Below are positions 10,379 through 22,000 of a DNA stretch of 64,000 bases, in pieces. A program made the translations under genes and the position numbers. The notes under the pieces are model-generated. The model was not told the DNA's origin. It saw nothing but the letters and a program-made list of their open reading frames with translations, and ran no database searches. How positions within the stretch are numbered: the first letter of the stretch is position 1; every line of letters starts with the position of its first letter. Origin of the DNA: Euborellia annulipes (taxonomy: Eukaryota > Arthropoda > Insecta > Dermaptera > Anisolabididae); contig JAKCPI010016540.1 in NCBI GenBank assembly GCA_023213315.1, forward strand, positions 109,326-173,325, given 5' to 3'.

Positions 10379-10886
10379 CATAGGCGCCGGAACTGGGGAG
10401 GGGAGGGGGCAAGGGTACATTGCCCCTCCCCCCGGCATCCTATAGGAGGGGGCAGAGGTGGGCAATATGTCTTGTTTTATTTCATTTATTTTTAAAAATG
10501 ATATTTTTTTATTTTTTAAAAATAAAATCTTTCAAAATAAAAACTAAAAGAGTAAGAAATTCATTATTTTCCAAAATATTTTATATAGACCCTATTGTAT
10601 TTCTAATTTTTAAAAAAATTTTATATTGAATTAAAATAAGAAAATTAAAAATATTTATTTTCTTCCAAATAGTATAAAACACATCTACTATATAGCCTAA
10701 AAAAATTTTTGATAAATCACTAGAAAATTTTTTAAAATTTTAATTTTATTGAAATTGTGATTTTATTTAAAATTTTTAATGCTTTATAGTAGATTTATTT
10801 TATACTATTTGAACATATTAAATTATTTTAATTTTCTAAAAAAAAATTTTTGCCCCCCCTGTTTCAAATTCGTTCCGGCGCCCCTG
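10379..10886 (+). mobile_element. Z-family hAT MITE with 8-bp TSD
   Basis: Ends CATAGGCGCCGGAACTG and TTCCGGCGCCCCTG; flanked by agtgggtt (10371-10378) and agtgagtt (10887-10894), a 7-of-8 match. Length 508 bp, no transposase. This copy shows the full structure of the Z family without cargo and is the best reference for it. Confidence 0.8.
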
Positions 10887-11206
10887 AGTGAGTTTACCAA
10901 ATTTACTATCTCCAGAACGCTAAATAATATACAGTGCTGTGAATTTCAAAATAAAATGGTATATGTTTTTGTTGTTTAATAAATATTATCTCAAAAATTA
11001 TCCCTAAAGTGAAGTGGAAGTTCCGGTTGAAATGAGTTTCATTGAATTCTTATTTTGATGGTCATATCGTTTTGGTTCATAAACAAATCTCTTGACAGTC
11101 TGTTGACAATTTGCTTTTCTATTTCCTGGATGTATTTATCAAATACATGGAAAATAGGGTTGCTTTTAATTTTTTTTCCCCATAAGTAGACAAACACACT
11201 AATTCA

Positions 11207-11335
11207 AAAAATCTGGTGTGATTGATCGCACAGAACATACTTTTTCAGATTTGTTCGTTTTTCTCAAAATTCGCTCTAACGATTTTGATTTAAAAAAAAA
11301 TTGTTAGAGCGGATTTTGATAAGGTCGATTTTATT
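11207..11335. repeat. Half snap-back plus short repeat X scrap
   Basis: AAATCTGGTGTGATTGATCG is followed by TCTCAAAATTCGCTCTAACG and GATTTTGAT, pieces found at opposite ends of complete X copies, so this is a rearranged remnant. A local inverted repeat (CGCTCTAACGATTTTGAT / TTGTTAGAGCGGATTTTGAT) lies at 11270-11320. Confidence 0.5.
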
Positions 11336-11909
11336 CATAATTTTTGAGACTTTTGCGACAATATCACATGAAAAACATCCCTAACTAAACAAATATTACT
11401 CAAATCTTGTAATATTCTTGTCTCCCATTTTTTTAATCTCAAATTTAAAAGACCTGTTTATTTGAACATTCTGATTCTGCAGAAGCTCTTTTAGAAATCG
11501 ATGACTCATGATTTTTTATCAAATTTATATACATGTCAATTAAAAATGTGAATGAATAATCTTAAATATGAACAGTGGAGAGAATTGTATATCAAGAACT
11601 AAGGGTTAAGAAAGAGAGGGAATAAGGGGGTTAAATAATAAGAAGGTTTAGACTAATCAAAGGTCAACTCTAACCCATCAAATGGTTCCATATGGCAACA
11701 CAAAAAATCATAAGAGGTGAACACACCATAAGGCTGACAAAAAAAATTATCTCATTCAACTCTGCACCATCATGATTGCTCCTGATTTCAATTCAAACCA
11801 AAAGAGGGAGTTTTTCAATATGAATCCTTCGGTCTTAAGACTCCGTCTATGTTTATTTATATCATTTAGATGCAAATAAAAAAAATAAAATAAAATTTAT
11901 ATTAAACTA

Positions 11910-12075
11910 GCTCAGGGGCCCACATCTTGTGGGTACGTGGATGGCGACCACGAGCTGCCCTAGCTGAGACTGGCAATACTTCTGTTCTTTGTATGTCAGT
12001 CTCTTCCCTTCTATATTTTCAACAGGCGTCAGACCGAGCGACGGGCCGGTCTGTTCTATTCCTTCCCGGTCGCGT
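11910..12075 (+). repeat. Repeat B (5S-like box), copy 1
   Basis: Begins GCTCAGGGGCCCACATCTTG, then GGTACGTGGATGGCGACC, then GGCGTCAGACCGAGCGACGG. The second block resembles the internal control region of 5S rRNA genes (GTACTTGGATGGGNGACC). Other copies: 15558, 26821, and an internally deleted minus-strand copy ending at 55791. No complete 5S gene is present. Confidence 0.6.
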
Positions 12076-12300
12076 CATTTTAACTTTTTCTTGGGGGAGA
12101 AGGGGGGGGCAAACATTTTTTTTTTCTTAAAATTTTCGTACAAATAGGTACTCAAATTTGGTCAAAAGATATTTAATTAAATTCATTGTTTAATTTTGTA
12201 CAGTTTCTATACTCATAAATGTATTTTGAAGAGGGAAGAAAAAGAAAATTTATATTAAACAGTTTTTTTGGGAGGGAGGGAGAGGTAGAATTTTTTTAAA
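12060..12300 (+). repeat. Repeat V, copy 1
   Basis: Shares with 52603-52840 the blocks CAAATAGGTACTC, TTTGG.CAAAAGAT and TTTAATTTTGTACAGTTT in order. The other copy starts CAGTGGCGTCATTTCAAC, a hAT-type MITE end. Confidence 0.55.
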
Positions 12301-12363
12301 TTAACAAATCCAGTTGTTTGAAAGTGGAATATTATAAAATATCTCTGAGAATTGAGAGTAAAA

Positions 12364-13165
12364 TCTATCTATATATATAATTTGCAAATGTCTGTCTGTC
12401 ACGCTCTATTCGGCAACTTCCCGTTGGAATTTAGAACCAAATTTAATATTAGTTTTTTTATTTTAGACCACATTTTGTATTATAGAATACCCACACTTGA
12501 CAAACTGTCACAGAGTAGATCAAGAAAATTATTTTTTTAATTATAATTTTAAGATTTGGGCTTAAAAGATCCGGACCCGCTCCAAGAAAAATTTCAATAA
12601 AATGATTTTTTTAAATTGAAATTTTAACCATGAAAATTATATTTTTATTAGAATTTTAAGGTTGGAGCGCAAAAGGGCCCGGGCCCCCTGGGAGGGGCCG
12701 GGCATCTGGGATATAGCCCCCCCTCTCTCTGTCTGCGGCCCTGATTACAGGGAATTATTTTTGTCCCAAAATTCATATAACATTTTAAGCTATTCATTGT
12801 TGAAGTTACGATTTCTCCCATAGAAAATGTACGAAGATATTAGAAATGAAAATAAATTTATATATTCTGTGCAATATTAGTGAATGTTAATGAAAATTTT
12901 TTTTATTTATATTTAATAATTTAAAATAAAAATATCATATCCACTTGGGCGGACTTTTCCACTTTTAATTAATAATGTTAGAATTTTACATGAGCGAATA
13001 TACCTTAAAAAAATCTACATAGAAATTTTAGATTCTTAATAATAATTAATTTTAATATTTATATTAAGGTGAAATTAAGATCAAAAATTTATTAAAATAC
13101 ATTTTTGACGACAACTCCTAATCATATCCCGCGACGCCACCCGCCAGGATCTAGGCGTGGGCGGT
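12364..13165 (+). mobile_element. Helitron 5' part, interrupted
   Basis: Starts TCTATCTATATATATAA after an A, followed by GTCTGTCTGTCACGCTCTAT and CAACTTCCCGTTGGAAT, as in the Helitrons at 30655 and 46362-47235. The body resumes at about 12740 with ATTTCTCCCATAGAAAATGT after an inserted GC-rich segment (about 12495-12735). No clear CTAG terminus, so the 3' limit is a guess. Confidence 0.55.
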
Positions 13166-13390
13166 GCGACTCGTAAAATATAATTAGGCTATAATTTTAA
13201 TATTATCCAAAATATCTAGCGCCCCTGTAAGACCGCGCTTCATATTAATGCAAAAAAAAAAAAAAAAAATATTGTTTGAATATTTACTAGGCCTATTAAT
13301 TGAAAGATAACTATTGTCACTTTTACCTCTTCGCAACAAGTATTTCACCTGATCTAATTGTAAATCGTATTTGAATAGAGTGGATGAGTG

Positions 13391-13595
13391 TTAAGGTGGG
13401 TTGTGGGGGTGGGCCCACCTGCTCAACTTCCCTCTCAGGGTCTCGTGAGCATTTCCGGACCACGGGGGCATCGCTGGCCAACTGACTCCAGATGGCTCAG
13501 AAACCCTGAGGTTTGGGCGCGTGCCCTCGTTCCCCTTACGCATTAATTGTATGTCCAGGCGCGTGTGCCTGCCTCCACACACACACACACACACA
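13391..13595. other. Unassigned GC-rich island with (CA)n
   Basis: Much richer in G+C than its surroundings and ending in a (CA)n microsatellite (13575-13595). I recognise no gene or repeat family. A 67-codon frame on the minus strand is not obviously a protein. Confidence 0.4.
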
Positions 13596-13869
13596 AACTC
13601 ATATACTTGTTTGCTCTTTTTTTTCTATTTGGACCGTTTTTGTCTTTTAGCCAAAGGCAAAAATCTTCCAGCCTCTATTTTTTCTCACTTCCGTCCGATT
13701 ACTTCAATTTTTAAACATTATTATTTATTGTTAAAAAATCAAACGATGTAATTTATAAATAATAAATTTTATAAACTGGGAATGTTTTTGCGGGTGGTTA
13801 AATTATTTGATGGGGAAATAAAACTTTTAATGTTGGATTTGAATTTTTCCATATCATTCATCTACCTCA

Positions 13870-14095
13870 GTGTTTCCCAACCTTTTCGCTCTTATAGAGC
13901 TCTTGTGATAATGATTAAGTCCTTGCGAACCCCCCCCCCCTGCCAGCGTTCATGTAACAAAATGATTATTAATGAAAACAAAACAAGTATGGAAATTTTA
14001 ATATATATAAATAAGACAAAAATTATTTTATTAAATTTTTTTGGCTATGTTACTTCTATCTTTTGACCAAGCAGATTTTTTTGGCTATATGTATT
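13870..14095. repeat. Degraded hAT-type MITE end
   Basis: CAGTGTTTCCCAACCTTTTC at 13870 is a classic hAT-type terminus. A poly-C run follows at 13930-13940. The partner end is not clear. Confidence 0.4.
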
Positions 14096-14097
14096 AC

Positions 14098-14345
14098 CAT
14101 GAAGGTAGCCAGACATCTTGTTAGGGGGGAACCCATCGTTAGGGCGAGAGGGGAGGGGTCGCAATTAATATATACATAGATTATTATTTATTTAGATTAA
14201 AAAAAAATTAAATTAATATAGTGGATTGTGGCGTTAAAAAAATTCCCAATGGGAAAAATACATATTTGTTTGTTTTTTAATTTTTAGGACAAGCCAGGGG
14301 GGGGGGTAATGGCCCCCTGCCTCTCACTGGCTACGCCAGACATTG
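14098..14345 (-). mobile_element. W-family hAT MITE, degraded
   Basis: Inverted relative to the intact copy at 39597-39841: TAGCCAGACATCTTGTTAGG at the left and ACAAGCCAGG plus CTGGCTACGCC at the right, with internal poly-G. No target duplication remains visible. Confidence 0.65.
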
Positions 14346-14694
14346 TTTTTTTAATCCCGAAATTTTTGACATAAGATTCTTATCACACTATCTGGTAAGC
14401 TAAGATAATTCGAATTTTTCTTGTAGTCCCTTTGATTCCGAATTATCGAGAATCTACTTATTCTTAAAAAGGATCTGAAACTTTTTAGATTTTTATGAAA
14501 TTTATTAAAAAAACTAAAAAAAAAAAAAAAAAAAAATATTTAAGAAAAATTCATAAAATTAGGAACGGAAAGAGGAAAGGAAAAAATCGATTATATAGTC
14601 ATTTCGGAGTGGAGGGGAAGTTGTTGAAGGAGACAACAATAATATAATTAATACCAATCGTTAAACTAAAGCAATAATTGCTCAGCCTTTCTTT

Positions 14695-15133
14695 AAGGTG
14701 GTTACTCGTCGAACAGCGTTCAAGTTGGTGTTTGAAATAAATTTTCTTAAAACACAACTGTATAGTTGAATTATTTGTTTTTTATTTTTGGCCAACTTTG
14801 TACATATTTCAGTTTCGGCAATAAGCCATCCTCAGGACCTGTCAATTAAAAATAAAATCTTAAATATATATACAACATAGATTCAGACATGACATACCTT
14901 TCAATAAAAATCTCTCATTTGTCTGGTTCTTGGAATGAAAATTTTACACATCAATGGTTGTATAGCCTACTCAACAATTATATACATTTATGGGGGGGGG
15001 GGCCCATACATTCATACATAAATAAATGAACAATGAATTATTAAGTTCGCCGTTAATCTATAACTATATAATCTATAATTTATTTCAAACACCAACTTGA
15101 AAAATCAGCAACGCTTTTGGACGTAACCACCTT
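14695..15133 (-). mobile_element. Foldback element FB2
   Basis: Ends AAGGTGGTTAC and GTAACCACCTT are inverted copies, and CAAGTTGGTGTTTGAAATAA (about 14729) is repeated inverted near 15079-15098. On the minus strand the 3' half holds CTGAGGATGGCTTATTGCCG followed by AAAC, a hammerhead-like core (about 14814-14841). Flanks TTAAGGTG on both sides could be an 8-bp duplication that overlaps the ends. Same plan as FB1 but unrelated sequence. Confidence 0.6.
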
Positions 15134-15557
15134 AAGGTGCGCGTCTCGAAAAGCCGTTAGAAGACGATTCAGTACCGAGTTACTCTAGGGGGCAAGGGGT
15201 GGCGTTAGTTTTTCCCATAGGAAAACAAGGGATTTATTCCATTTCATTTGAAAGATTCCAGCTAATTAATTAAGGGTAAAAAATTAATTATTTTTTGACA
15301 CAATGATTACAAATTTAATTATTTATAAGATATAGAGCGAATTTTTATTTAATGCGATTAATCTAAAAAAAAATTTTTTCGAAAATCAAAAAAAAGGGCT
15401 TTTATAAATTGTAGATATTAATTAATTAAAAAAAAAAATTTGAGGTCGATAGCTTCAAAATTGTGGTCTCTGGAATCTCCCAAAATTAGCTCCCCGAGAC
15501 TCGCACCGTAAAGAAAGGCTGTATGATTAATCTCGTCCTCTCTCAGTTTAAAAAATT

Positions 15558-15720
15558 GCTCAGGGGCCCACATCTTGTGGGTACGTGGATGGCGACCACG
15601 AGCTACCTGAACTGGGACAGGCAGTCCTTCAGTTCTTTAAATGTCTGTCTCTTCCTTCCTCTTTTCAACAGGCGTCAGACAGTGCGACGGGCCAGCCTGT
15701 CCTATTTCTTCCAGTCGTAA
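15558..15720 (+). repeat. Repeat B, copy 2
   Basis: GCTCAGGGGCCCACATCTTG through GGCGTCAGACAGTGCGACGG, colinear with 11910-12075. Includes the 5S-like segment GGTACGTGGATGGCGACC. Confidence 0.6.
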
Positions 15721-17300
15721 AAACGTATGATAGGGTTGGAGGGAAAGAGTGAGGTCCGCCGACCAGGCAAGGAGAGAAGAAGAAGTTAAAATAAAGCAAT
15801 AGGTAGAATAGGGAGACCTTATTCAGTCAGTTTAAAGAAACAAAGTATATTTCAAAAATATATCTTATTTAATTATTAATTTTACTTCCTCATACCACAG
15901 GTTTCGATCGCTGAGCTGCAGGTCTTTCTCAGTGAGAAGAGAATCTATAATTGTTGTATGCATCAAAAAAGATACAGATCCCTCTCTATTTTTGCCCCAA
16001 CAATGCATTTAATCTAAAGGGCAGTCACTTTTTCTATGTGTTTTTCTATTGAAGGCTCCTAATCCTGCCTATTGCCTGTCCTTGTGTGTATGTGCCTGTT
16101 CTCTTGCTGAATGGTCAGAGTCACAGGAAGTGGATTCAGAGAGGGAAATTAAAAACTTTAAAATTTTTCAATTGCTCGCCGAAAGCAAGAATAAATTTGA
16201 TGCATTTGCTCGCTTTCTCTCTATATATTTTTATTTTTTTTTTATTTCGAGGATTTGATTATTTCATCATCACACTGAAACAACATTTTAAACTCTTTAA
16301 TAATATAAAATATTTCATCTTCACTTATTCTGATCTTAAATAGTATAAAGAAAATGGAAAACAAATTTATAATTAAAATTTATCAAAATAGAATTTATCC
16401 GGATTAACTGGGAATAAGGGTAGATTCAGATAATCATAAATCTAAATAATCAAATTCAAGTCTCTAGGATAAATTCTAAAATTTAACTCACCGCGCCAAC
16501 AGATCCTTAAATTTCTCAAGAGGAGAAAGAGGTGGTTAGATCTAAAAAAAAAATAATTGTTTTTAAATTTGAGTAGTTGTAGTTCGTCAGACTGTATAGT
16601 ACATATATCGTTTAAGATAATTTTATTTCCAAAATGAAAAAGGATATGTTCATTTTTTTATTTTTCAACAAATTTTTAAAGTTTTGTTGCAAAGAAAGAA
16701 AGCAGGATTTTGCATTGAAACAAGTGTCCCAGGTAAAGCCAGATGGTACCCTAGGGGTACCCCAGGGGTAACTCATTCCTTAAAGGGTAGTTGGCCCCAA
16801 AAGGGCCATAAGGACCGATTAAGTCTGACAGCAAGAGAAGAGCAGATAGCGCACGCCAAGTCGTGACCCACACTAATTTGATAATTGGACCGAAAAGAAC
16901 TGACCCGCCCTGGAATTAGCCAGAACCTGGCCGATTATCTGTGCGCCTACATCTACTAACTCCCTAAAAGCGAATTGACAATTTTATTTATCACTAATCA
17001 CTAACAGGGGGAAATAAAATGCAAAAATTATATAATTATAAACGTGATTTGCCTGATGGTTTAAAGAGTAAAAATTAAGAATTTTAGAAATATTTGATGG
17101 ATCAGGGCAAGAACTCGTTTTGGCACCCTAATTACTTATATATTTAGAATCTGCAACCTACGAATCATCGAGAACTTTGATTTATTTTCGATTTGTATAT
17201 ACTTTGAAAGAACGATGTCAAATTTCGCATAAAACCAAACTCTACTTACTAATAATCTAAAAAAAAAAAAAAATTGAAAAGATTTCAAATAAATAAAATA
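15721..17300. other. Unassigned interval
   Basis: A weak hammerhead-like arrangement lies at about 15895-15945 on the minus strand (CTGAGAAAGACC...CGATCGAAACC). 16110-16210 shares Helitron-like pieces with 7650-7780. 16680-16990 is a GC-richer island with a GGTACCCTAGGGGTACC palindrome (16746-16762) that matches nothing else here. No gene supported. Confidence 0.45.
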
Positions 17301-17309
17301 TATAAATAT

Positions 17310-17710
17310 TAGGAACCGACCGAATATTCGGTTTCGGTTAGGGTTTCGGCCAGTTTCGGCCAAAAATCATGGTTTCGGCCGTAGTTTAGGTTTCGGCCAA
17401 AAAGTGGCCGAACCTTTCGGCCGGCCGAAACCAGAGTCTGAAAAAATGGGATGAGACTCGCATGCAAAAAAAAAAAGAAAAAAGTCAAATAATTTGCACT
17501 TGAGGGAGAAAAAAATTTAGTCTCCCTAAAAAAAAAGGTAACATGATTTTCACGGGAGGGAAAAAAAAAAATTCAAAAAAAAAAAAGGTAAAATGAAAAA
17601 AATTTTTTATAGGAAATACAAGTTTCGGTTTCGGTTACGGTTTCGGCCGAAACTAAGGTTGAGGCCGAATATTCGGTTTCGGTTGAAAATCTTGTTTCGG
17701 TCGGACCCTA
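17310..17710. mobile_element. TTTCGG-rich hAT-type MITE with perfect 8-bp TSD
   Basis: 401 bp. Inverted ends TAGGAACCGACCGAATATTC (left) and, on the opposite strand, TAGGGTCCGACCGAAAC (right). Flanked by the identical octamer ataaatat at 17302-17309 and 17711-17718. The subterminal regions are arrays of TTTCGG/CCGAAA hexamers, a likely binding array for a transposase. No coding capacity. Confidence 0.8.
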
Positions 17711-18049
17711 ATAAATATTAAAATATTATTCATAAAAAAATAATAAATAAAATATTGTAAGTCAAGGGCATTAGCTAGAAAATTTTTTTCGGGGTAGGGG
17801 GGGGTGGTTTGGTGAGAGGGGTGTTCCGTTGATCCGATGGTAATCCTCCCCTCCCAAATGAATACATTTTAAAGAAATTAAAATATTTTTATAATATCTA
17901 ATAACATTTAAATTTTAACGCCAGATTCCCTTTATTTGTAATTTTTCGGGATTTCGAAGTGGGGAGAGGTTTGGACCATATCTACCTGGTTACGGCCATA
18001 TAGATATATATGATAATTTATTTATTACCACTGAACTTGCCCTATTCCG

Positions 18050-18454
18050 GAAGAGAGGATCAGTCGTCTACTACCAACTGCTTCCAAGTTGTCAAACCAT
18101 TGAATCGAACCCAACTAATTCGTTTGAAGTGGACGGCCAGAATATGAGTCCGTAATTTTTCATCACGACAACGCTAAGCAACATGTTGCAGGTTCAATTA
18201 AAAACTGATTGGATAATAGTGGATGGGAAATTCCTCACCCGCTTTATAGTCCAGACGTGGCACCATCCGACAACTACTTGTTTAGATCGATGAAGAACAC
18301 TCAACGGAATTCGCTTTACTTCAATAGAAGACATAAAAAATTGGCTCGATGCATTCTTGGGCTCAATAGACGAGAAATTTTTTGGTCCGGAATTCCTAAG
18401 TTGCCAGAAAGATGGGAAAGAATTGTAGCTTCCGATGGACAATATTTTGAATAG
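18050..18454 (+). pseudogene. mariner transposase pseudogene (C-terminal half)
   Basis: Translation gives mariner landmarks: YYQLL (motif YCQQL), HHDNAKQHVA with the second catalytic Asp, an in-frame TGA, then WEIPHPLYSPDVAPSDNYLF with the third Asp of the D,D34D triad, and KLPERWERIVASDGQYFE at the end. The N-terminal half is missing. A mariner-like 3' tail (TTTTTTACAATAAAGATTC) continues to about 18537. It is dead: truncated, with a stop and frame breaks. Confidence 0.85.
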
Positions 18455-18565
18455 AAAATATGTGCCCATTTTTTTACAATAAAGATTCAAATTTTGGAAC
18501 AAGCGCTGGAAACTTACATGTAAACCCAAATTTGTAAACATTCCCGTACAATTTCGTTTTTACTT

Positions 18566-18786
18566 TCTCTTAGGCTACATTGCCCCCCCCCCCTGGCACA
18601 GAGGGGGGGGGCAATATGTCTTCTTTTATTTCATTTATTTTTAAAAATGATACATTTTTACTTTTTAAAAATAAAATCTTTTAAATTAAAAAAAATGAAA
18701 AGAGTAAGAAATTCATTTTTTTCCAAAATATTTTACCTATTGTATTTCTAATTTCTAAAAACATTTTATATTGAATCAAAATAAGA

Positions 18787-18792
<6 letters not shown>
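18566..18792 (+). mobile_element. Z-family MITE, left part (split)
   Basis: Internal Z sequence (TTATTTCATTTATTTTTAAA, GAGTAAGAAATTCATTTTTT) without its terminal inverted repeat. It is interrupted at 18792 by the non-LTR retrotransposon and resumes at 23956, ending TTCCGGCGCCCCTG at 24163. Confidence 0.75.
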
Positions 18793-18825
<33 letters not shown>

Positions 18826-19027
18826 TGTATTTCGAGCTTTATGCTCATTACATAGTCGAATGCCTTGCTTACAATTTATTATTATTGAGCTAAATACAAA
18901 TATAGAATACAACAAAAACAAAAAAAAAAAAAACAAAAAGAAAACAGAAACAAAAAGTCTAGGAAACATTCCACATCTCGAGGAGATCTCTACTCCCCTG
19001 TCTTCCCGAGGTTCCATCGTCCGTATC
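18793..19027 (-). other. 3' UTR, terminal hairpin and (TAAA)n tail
   Basis: Minus-strand 3' end: a T-rich stretch, then the small hairpin GAGCATAAAGCTC and at least eight TAAA units (18793-18826). Simple-repeat tails and 3' hairpins are where the reverse transcriptase of many non-LTR elements recognises its RNA. Confidence 0.75.
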
Positions 19028-22000
19028 TCACTCGCACAAGACAAAAGCCCTAGTCTTCAAGGCTCCCTCAAAATAGAAGAAAATGTTATTGACTTGGCTC
19101 GAGTTCGTTGGGGTCAGCATATCCTTGATTATGTTGTCTTCTGGCTCATTCCTCAGCCTTTCAATATTCCGCCCAAGATGCTCTCTCCTCAACCCCCCAT
19201 AAATGGGGCATTTGAGGAGTATGTGCTGCAGGTCCTCATTTTGATTCAGGTTGCAGAGTGAACAGGTGACTTGGGGGTCAACCACATATGAATTTCCATT
19301 TGTGAAAAAGGTCATCTTCCTTATGTTGACCGTCCTTAGTTGTAGAAGGAGCCTTGCTTTTCCCGCCTTGCAACAAAATTTTGTCAGGAAAGCGGGGTCC
19401 CCAAGACTCCGGTAGAGTGGCGTGTATGAGGATTCCTGAATTCTTTGGAGATCCTCTTCTTTGTATTGGCGACTTATTTTTTTAATAATCTCATCTATGC
19501 TCCTCCTTATAAGAGCGGGATCCTGGTCCTCCCAAAGCTCCAATCTATGAGCCTTTGCGAAATAAGATCTCATTTGTAGCACCCAGTTATACTTTTCGTC
19601 CGTCTGATCCAGTTCTTTTAATCTTTTGAAGCACTTCTTCGGGAGCCTTCCTGGGGGCATAGCTAAAATTTTGCATAGCCATCTCAAAGCTCTTTTTATT
19701 ACATAGGTAATACTCCTTTCTTGCAGGAATTCCTCCCGTACTACATATCCTGGGGTTGTTCTGTTCAAGCAGTAGAGTGTCTTGAAGAATAAGACCTGAC
19801 TTATCTCCACGATGTCGGGGTACCTCAAAGCCCAGATTTCTGAGGCATAAAGGAGTACACTCAAAATTGTAGCCCTGAATAGATGATCAATGGTGTAGAA
19901 TGCTTCGATTTTCGTCTTCAAAATTATTTGCTTCGTTTTGTTCATCGCAGCAATGGTTTTTGTTTTCATATTATTTGCTGCTTGTAGGAAGAGTCCAGAT
20001 GAGCTGAAGGTAACTCCCAAATAATTAAACTGGTTCACTATCTCCACCTCCTTCCCGCCACACCTAAACTGGATGTCTCCTGGTACTCTCCCTCCTCTTC
20101 TAAAGACCATTGCCTTTGTCTTATTTAAATTTATTTCTAATGCATTGTCTCTACAATATAACTCTAGGCTATTGAGGAGCTTCTGCAAATGTAATGGAGT
20201 ATCAGCCATGAGTACCAGATCATCAGCGAAGAATATACACTTTAAATTGGTTTCCTTGTCTAAATCTATACCTCGTACTCCTTGCTTCTCTAGATACTCA
20301 TCAAAGTCGGCTACAAATAATGAGAATAGTAGAGGGCTCATCGGATCTCCTTGAAGTACTCCCTCCCCAACTTTTAGTTTATTTGAAGTCTCTCTATTGT
20401 TAACCAATATCCTTACTTCTGCTTTGCTGTATAAATTCTTTATTATTCTTATAATCTTCGCACTTACTCCATACCTATATAATTTTTGCCACAGGAGTTC
20501 ATGCTTAATTCGGTCAAAGGCCCTCTTGAAATCGACAAAAACACAATACATCTTCCTTCTTTTGAGTCTTAGGTGTAGGTGTATTGCAGAAGACAACACA
20601 AAAATATTATCGATACAGCCTCTTTTCCTTCTGAATCCCGATTGGTTTTCTGGGATAATTTCACGATCTTCCGCCCATAAAGAAAGCCTTTGGTTTATTA
20701 TGTTAGTGAATATTTTAGTACAGCAATTCATTAAGGAAATACCTCTATAATTATCAGGGTTTGTTTGGTCACCTTTTTTCCACAATAATATAAGTTTTAT
20801 CTCTCCCCAATTATCAGGGATTTCTTCCTTTTTTAAGATATTATTATAAATCTTCAGGATATACCTTTTAATTGGAACCGTCATGTTCTTGATAAATTCA
20901 TTTGGTATTCCGTCGGGTCCGGGTGCCTTTCCACTTTTTAAGTTTTTTAAAGTCATATTGAACTCATTTAATGAAATCTCTTTGTCTAGCTCCGGATGTC
21001 CAGCGTCGTAAAAGTATATGGGTATTTCGATCATAGAGCTTTTAAATAGATTCTTATAGTATTCCTCCCATCTCTCCACTTGTATTGGGTTTTCAGGTAA
21101 CACTTTATAATTAAATTTACGAATACCTTCCCAAAATTTGGCCGGGCTTCTTGAATCACCTATTTGTTTGTAGATATTTAAAAGGTAGTTATCTTTTGCT
21201 GTTTGTATAGTTCTCTTATAATTTCTTTTACTTTTCGTATAATTTATACAACTAATTTGATTAAAATCGAAGTCTCTACAGATTTTCAATGCCACTTTTG
21301 CGTTCTGTTTTGCATGATAACATTCTGAATTAAACCATGGTTTATTCGTTTTTCTTGGTTGTTTGTATTTTGTACAAGCCATATTTAATTCTCTAGCTAC
21401 TTGGACAATTGCGTTTGTTAAATGTGAGTTCATGACGATGTGATCCATCGAGGGAGCTAAATTGCTTTCCAATTTTTCGTTATAGAGAAATCTTCTATCT
21501 TCTTTCCACTGTAATTTTGTGTAAGGTACTTGTTTATATCTATTCAAATCCATTCCCGGCCAATTCGGTCTGTCTCCGATGGAAATATTTATTTCATAGG
21601 AAAGATGATCAGAGCCCAAAAACACATCTGAGGCAAGTGAATCGTATATATGCCTAATAAGACCGACGTTAACCCAACCATGATCTATAACAGACTTCCC
21701 TCTCTCGTTCACGAAAGTAAATTGGGCTGGAGTGTCGCTAGGTGTTCTTCCGTTTAATACTATGAGACCCATTTCTTCCATAGAATTTATCAATTTATTA
21801 CCTCTGGTGTTTATTACTTTATCCGATGAAGTTCTATTATTGTTCAAACGTGTTTCTATAAAAATTTCTCTGTCTAGCTGACCTAGTTGCCCTATTCTGC
21901 AGTTGAAATCACCCAGTATCAGGATATTTTCTGAGAGGATGTCCAGGTGTTGTATTAAGTCCTGAAGAAGCTCCATACAACAGTCAATATCATGAGAGGG

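Noticed and set aside
11910..12075. 5S rRNA gene
   Set aside because: Only the box C-like and part of the box A-like segments match; length and ends differ and the copies are dispersed, so it is treated as a repeat.
18209..18454. Functional mariner transposase
   Set aside because: The N-terminal half is missing and a TGA interrupts the frame between the second and third catalytic Asp.
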